DNA from: Campylobacterota bacterium
GTDB lineage: Bacteria; Campylobacterota; Campylobacteria; Campylobacterales; Nitratiruptoraceae
Direction: 5' to 3'
NCBI GenBank assembly: GCA_009659895.1
Contig: PUXX01000062.1
Coordinates: 1-35,591 of the forward strand
Length of the DNA: 35,591 nt
Shown here: in pieces, positions 32,422 to 35,591 of the stretch
Position numbering within the stretch: position 1 is the stretch's first letter
Layout of the letters: each line of letters opens with the position of its first letter
Notes under the pieces: generated by a model
The model's input: the letters and a program-made list of their open reading frames with translations, nothing else
What the model was told of the DNA's origin: nothing
Databases searched by the model: none
Made by a program: the position numbers and the translations under genes

Positions 32422-34815
32422 ATGAGCAGATATATCAAATGGTTCAAAGAGCTAAGCCTCAAGGACGTAGCGGAAGTGGGCGGCAAGAACGCAAGCCTTG
32501 GTGAGATGTACAACCACCTCACTCCCCTTGGCGTCAGAGTCCCCAACGGATACGCCGTCACCGCTACCGCCTACAAGCACTACCTTGATTATAATCATCT
32601 TTGGGAGCCGCTCAAAGAGCTCTTTTCCAACTTCGATCCCGACGATATCGAACAGCTCAAAAGCGTAGGAGCTAAAGCCAGAGAACTCATCATGCAAGGC
32701 GAAATCCCAGAAGATCTCAAATCGGAGATTTTGCAAGGATATCGAGAGCTTCAAAAAGAGTACGGCGAGGATGTGAGCTTGGCGGTGCGCAGCTCCGCCA
32801 CCGCCGAGGACTCCCCTACCGCCTCGTTCGCCGGACAGAACGAATCCTACCTCAACATCAAAGGAGACGACAATCTTTTGTGGGCATATAAGATGTGTCT
32901 TGCCTCCAACTTCACCGATCGAAGTATCAACTACAAGTATACCCATGGATTCGATCCTTTGAAGGTCTATTTGAGCGTGGTGGTGATGAAGATGGTGCGA
33001 AGCGATCTTGGAAGCAGCGGGGTGATGTTTAGTATCGATACGGAGACGGGATTTAGGGACGTGGTCTTTATCAACGCCGCTTGGGGTCTTGGAGAAAATG
33101 TGGTCCAAGGCACCATCGAGCCCGATAGCTTCTACGTCCATAAACCGACTTATAAAAAGGGCTATAAAGCGGTACTCAAACGAAGTCTGGGCTCCAAAGA
33201 GCTCATGATGGTCTTTAGCGACAAAAAGGAAAGAGCCAATCTGGCCGAGCAGTTTACGAAAAATATCAAAACTCCCATAGAAAAGCGCCTAAAATTTGCC
33301 CTTAGCGACGACGAGGTCGTAAGGCTTGGATATTGGGCCATGAAGATCGAAGAGCACTATAGCCAGGTGCGAGGCACCTATACCCCTATGGATATGGAGT
33401 GGGCGAAAGACGGTATAGACGGGGAGCTCTACATGGTCCAAGCCCGCCCCGAAACGGTCCACTCTCAAGAAAAGGCGACGGTACTTGAGATCTACAAGCT
33501 TTTGGAAAAGGGCAAAGTCTTGGTGAGCGGCCATGCCGTAGGAGAGAAGATAGGTGCCGGCAGGGTCAAAGTGATGTACTCTATGAGCGAAGCGGATAAG
33601 TTTGAAGAGGGAGACGTGCTCGTAGCCCCTACCACCAGCCCCGACTGGGAGCCGGTGATGAAAAAGGCCAGCGCCATCGTGACGGAGACGGGCGGTAGGA
33701 CCTGCCACGCGGCGATAGTGAGCCGAGAGCTTGGCAAACCTGCCGTCGTGGGGGCCAAGAACGCTACGAAGATTCTCAAAGACAACATGCCAGTGACCGT
33801 AAGCTGCGCCGAAGGGGAGATCGGGAAAGTCTATGAAGGGATCTTGAAGTTTACCGTAGAAAAGGTCGATATCTCTACCCTACCTCGCCCAAAAACGAAA
33901 ATTATGATGAATTTGGGCAATCCGGAGCTTGCCTTTAGCCTTGCTAAACTACCGGTAGACGGCATAGGGCTTGCGAGGATGGAGTTCATCATCAACAACT
34001 ACATCAAAGCTCACCCTATGGCCATCAAGCACCCAGAGCTTCTTAGCGATACGGAAAAGGCTCTCATCGATGAGCTAAGCTTCCCTTTTGACGGAGATGC
34101 GGAGGACTTTTTTATCAAAACCTTGAGCGAAGGTGTTGCTACGATCGCCAGCAGTGTCTATCCCAAAAAGTGTATCGTCCGTATGAGTGATTTTAAATCC
34201 AACGAATATGCCAATTTGCTTGGAGGCCGCCACTTCGAGCCAATAGAAGCCAACCCGATGCTTGGCTTTCGAGGAGCTGCACGCTATACCCATCCCCAGT
34301 ACGCCGAAGGATTTGAGCTGGAGTGCAGAGCGATGAAAAGAGCGATAGAGACAATGGGATTTGAGAATATCGTGCTTATGATTCCATTTTGTCGCAGGGT
34401 CGAGGAGGCCAAAAGGGTCAAAGAGGCGATAATAAAGAACGGGCTAGAAGATGTGGAGCTCTATATGATGTGCGAGATCCCCAACAATGTCATCCAAATC
34501 GATAAGTTCTTGGAGATTTACGATGGTATTAGTATCGGCACCAACGACCTTACACAGCTGACTCTTGGCGTCGATAGGGACAGCGACATCGTAGCTTTCG
34601 ACTATGACGAGAGGGACGAAGGGGTCAAAATGATGGTCAAAATGGCGGTAGAAGGAGCTAAGAGAGCTGGCAAATACTCCGGGCTTTGCGGACAGGCTCC
34701 TTCAGACTATCCCGAATATGCGGAGTTTTTGGTGCAAATAGGGATTGAATCGATGAGCCTCAATCCCGACAGCGTGCTCAAAATCATCAAAAAGGTAGCG
34801 GAGCTGGAGCGATGA
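32422..34815 (+). CDS. ppsA: Phosphoenolpyruvate synthase
   Basis: PpsA converts pyruvate and ATP to PEP, AMP and phosphate, the entry to gluconeogenesis. The 797 residues comprise an N-terminal ATP-binding domain (VGGKNASLGEM, LAVRSSATAEDSPTASFAGQ), the phosphohistidine domain with catalytic His429 in GGRTCHAAIVSRELG, and a C-terminal TIM barrel with GLARMEF, MIPFCRRVEEAK, GTNDLTQLTLGVDRDS and the proton-donor Cys756 in GLCGQAPSD. Length is normal. AAAGGAG precedes the ATG. It follows the acyl-CoA synthetase by 11 bases and overlaps the next gene by ATGA. Making PEP from pyruvate fits an autotroph using the reductive TCA cycle. Confidence 0.96.
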   Translation: MSRYIKWFKELSLKDVAEVGGKNASLGEMYNHLTPLGVRVPNGYAVTATAYKHYLDYNHLWEPLKELFSNFDPDDIEQLKSVGAKARELIMQGEIPEDLKSEILQGYRELQKEYGEDVSLAVRSSATAEDSPTASFAGQNESYLNIKGDDNLLWAYKMCLASNFTDRSINYKYTHGFDPLKVYLSVVVMKMVRSDLGSSGVMFSIDTETGFRDVVFINAAWGLGENVVQGTIEPDSFYVHKPTYKKGYKAVLKRSLGSKELMMVFSDKKERANLAEQFTKNIKTPIEKRLKFALSDDEVVRLGYWAMKIEEHYSQVRGTYTPMDMEWAKDGIDGELYMVQARPETVHSQEKATVLEIYKLLEKGKVLVSGHAVGEKIGAGRVKVMYSMSEADKFEEGDVLVAPTTSPDWEPVMKKASAIVTETGGRTCHAAIVSRELGKPAVVGAKNATKILKDNMPVTVSCAEGEIGKVYEGILKFTVEKVDISTLPRPKTKIMMNLGNPELAFSLAKLPVDGIGLARMEFIINNYIKAHPMAIKHPELLSDTEKALIDELSFPFDGDAEDFFIKTLSEGVATIASSVYPKKCIVRMSDFKSNEYANLLGGRHFEPIEANPMLGFRGAARYTHPQYAEGFELECRAMKRAIETMGFENIVLMIPFCRRVEEAKRVKEAIIKNGLEDVELYMMCEIPNNVIQIDKFLEIYDGISIGTNDLTQLTLGVDRDSDIVAFDYDERDEGVKMMVKMAVEGAKRAGKYSGLCGQAPSDYPEYAEFLVQIGIESMSLNPDSVLKIIKKVAELER

Positions 34816-35591
34816 CCATCGAGATAAGCTATGGCGCGGCGGAAGTGGTCACCGGGTCGTGCCATATGCTCAAATTTGACGACGGCATGCGGGCTTTGGT
34901 CGATTGCGGGATGTTCCAAGGGCTCGATGAATATAAAAACTACGAGCCTTTGGAGTTCGATGCCAAGAGAATCGACTATCTGCTCGTCACCCATGCCCAC
35001 CTTGATCATGTTGGGCGCATCCCGCTTCTTTACAAGCAGGGGTTTCGCGGCACCATCGTCGCTACCGCCGCTACCTTTGAGCTGATGAAGATAGTGCTTC
35101 TTGACACCGCTCACCTCATGAGCGAGGACTACGCTACTGCATACAAGAAGGCTTTGAGGCAGGGGCGAGAGGATGAGGTGAGACCACCTCTTTATACAAA
35201 AGAGGACGTCAAAGCGGCACTAAAGCTTCCTCGAAAGGTCGTCAAGTATGGTCAAAACATCAAGCTCTCCCCCACCGTCAAGGTGCGTTACAAAGACGCC
35301 GGCCATATTATAGGATCGGCCTTTTTGGAGATCGAATACAAAGAGGACGGCATCACCAAGCAGGTCAACTTCAGCGGCGATCTGGGTAATCGCCAGATCA
35401 AACTCAACCCTCCCCCCACCGATCCGGCGGCGGCTAGGTATCTCTTTATTGAGAGCACTTATGGCGATAGGCTTCATCGCAGCTATGAAGAGAGCGTCAA
35501 GGAGTTTAAAGAGGCGGTGATCGAGACACTGCGAAACGGTGGCAACGTCCTCATTCCCTCCTTCGCGATCGAGCGCACCCAGCAGCTGCTC
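34812..35591 (+). CDS. Metallo-beta-lactamase/beta-CASP-type RNA-processing hydrolase, 3' end missing
   Basis: The first 260 codons of a gene that runs off the right edge. The zinc-binding motif HAHLDH (61-66), preceded by EVVTGSCHML and DCGMFQG, is that of the RNA 3'-end-processing/CPSF73-like metallo-beta-lactamases. DAGHIIGSAFLEI and NFSGDLGN supply further metal ligands, and ESTYGDRLH with NGGNVLIPSFAIERTQQLL begins the beta-CASP domain. Such proteins are endo- or exoribonucleases. The start overlaps the ppsA stop (ATGA), with GGAGCG as ribosome binding site. Confidence 0.92.
   Translation, partial: MTIEISYGAAEVVTGSCHMLKFDDGMRALVDCGMFQGLDEYKNYEPLEFDAKRIDYLLVTHAHLDHVGRIPLLYKQGFRGTIVATAATFELMKIVLLDTAHLMSEDYATAYKKALRQGREDEVRPPLYTKEDVKAALKLPRKVVKYGQNIKLSPTVKVRYKDAGHIIGSAFLEIEYKEDGITKQVNFSGDLGNRQIKLNPPPTDPAAARYLFIESTYGDRLHRSYEESVKEFKEAVIETLRNGGNVLIPSFAIERTQQLL

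Noticed and set aside
1-35591. Search for CRISPR arrays, tRNA or rRNA genes, insertion sequences and prophage genes.
   Set aside because: No regularly spaced repeats, no cloverleaf or rRNA-like stretches, and no transposase or phage genes were seen; the only recombinase is the housekeeping XerH.

Overview
The window reads as chromosomal DNA of a Campylobacterota (Epsilonproteobacteria) bacterium, probably a free-living or vent-type lineage rather than a host pathogen. The evidence is the block argG-rplI-hslV-hslU-era, a single XerH-type tyrosine recombinase, a cbpA-hspR pair without a zinc-finger DnaJ, a DksA with the intact DxxDxA tip, and Campylobacterota-style promoters dominated by a TATAAT or TATGATAAAAT -10 box with no clear -35. 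Siroheme nitrite reductase, PEP synthase, an ADP-forming acyl-CoA synthetase and a proton P-type ATPase suggest an autotrophic or anaerobic lifestyle. I cannot name the genus. Nearly all the sequence is coding, genes often overlap by 1 to 17 bases, and no tRNA, rRNA, insertion sequence, prophage or CRISPR array was seen. The longest gene-free stretch is about 257 bases.

Layout. 1-5820 (minus strand): a translationally coupled operon argG-rplI-hslV-hslU-era, followed by a GspL/PilM-like membrane protein cut by the window edge. 5896-7883 (plus): rsmD, an orphan DppC-type ABC permease and two small unknown proteins. 7872-8570 (minus): kdsB. 8615-11688 (plus): trmN6, a YkgJ-type cysteine-cluster protein, a TPR lipoprotein and trpC. 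11685-12128 (minus): a GatB/YqeY protein. 12244-12839 (plus): dksA and a small unknown protein. 12833-14200 (minus): xerH and a one-domain chorismate mutase. 14201-14457: a regulatory region with a dif-like site and four repeated operators. 14458-15075 (plus): a TetR regulator. 15070-15958 (minus): a methyltransferase and an unknown protein. 16022-17284 (plus): murA. 17286-18552 (minus): cbpA-hspR. 18632-18952 (minus): an XRE regulator. 19101-20444 (plus): an EHD/dynamin-like GTPase. 20437-24180 (minus): purH, a DUF72 protein and a NirA-like reductase. 24350 to the right edge (plus): a tightly packed seven-gene operon.

Three areas deserve most attention. First, the xerH-tetR intergenic region holds a perfect 7-6-7 inverted repeat typical of a Xer/dif core, plus four GAAC-N4-GTT(A/C) operators at 22/33/22 bp spacing. 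Base composition also appears to shift around here, so this may be the replication terminus. Second, the right-hand operon joins a dihydrolipoamide-dehydrogenase-like flavoprotein, a type IIIA H+-ATPase with an extra insert, a DUF4010 membrane protein, a LOG nucleotidase, a beta-alpha-ordered ADP-forming acyl-CoA synthetase, PEP synthase and a beta-CASP metallo-beta-lactamase. Its parts share ATP/AMP turnover and have an archaeal flavour. Third, the EHD-like GTPase stands beside an XRE regulator whose promoter carries repeated TCTTACAT boxes.

All family calls come from reading motifs by eye. No database search was run.
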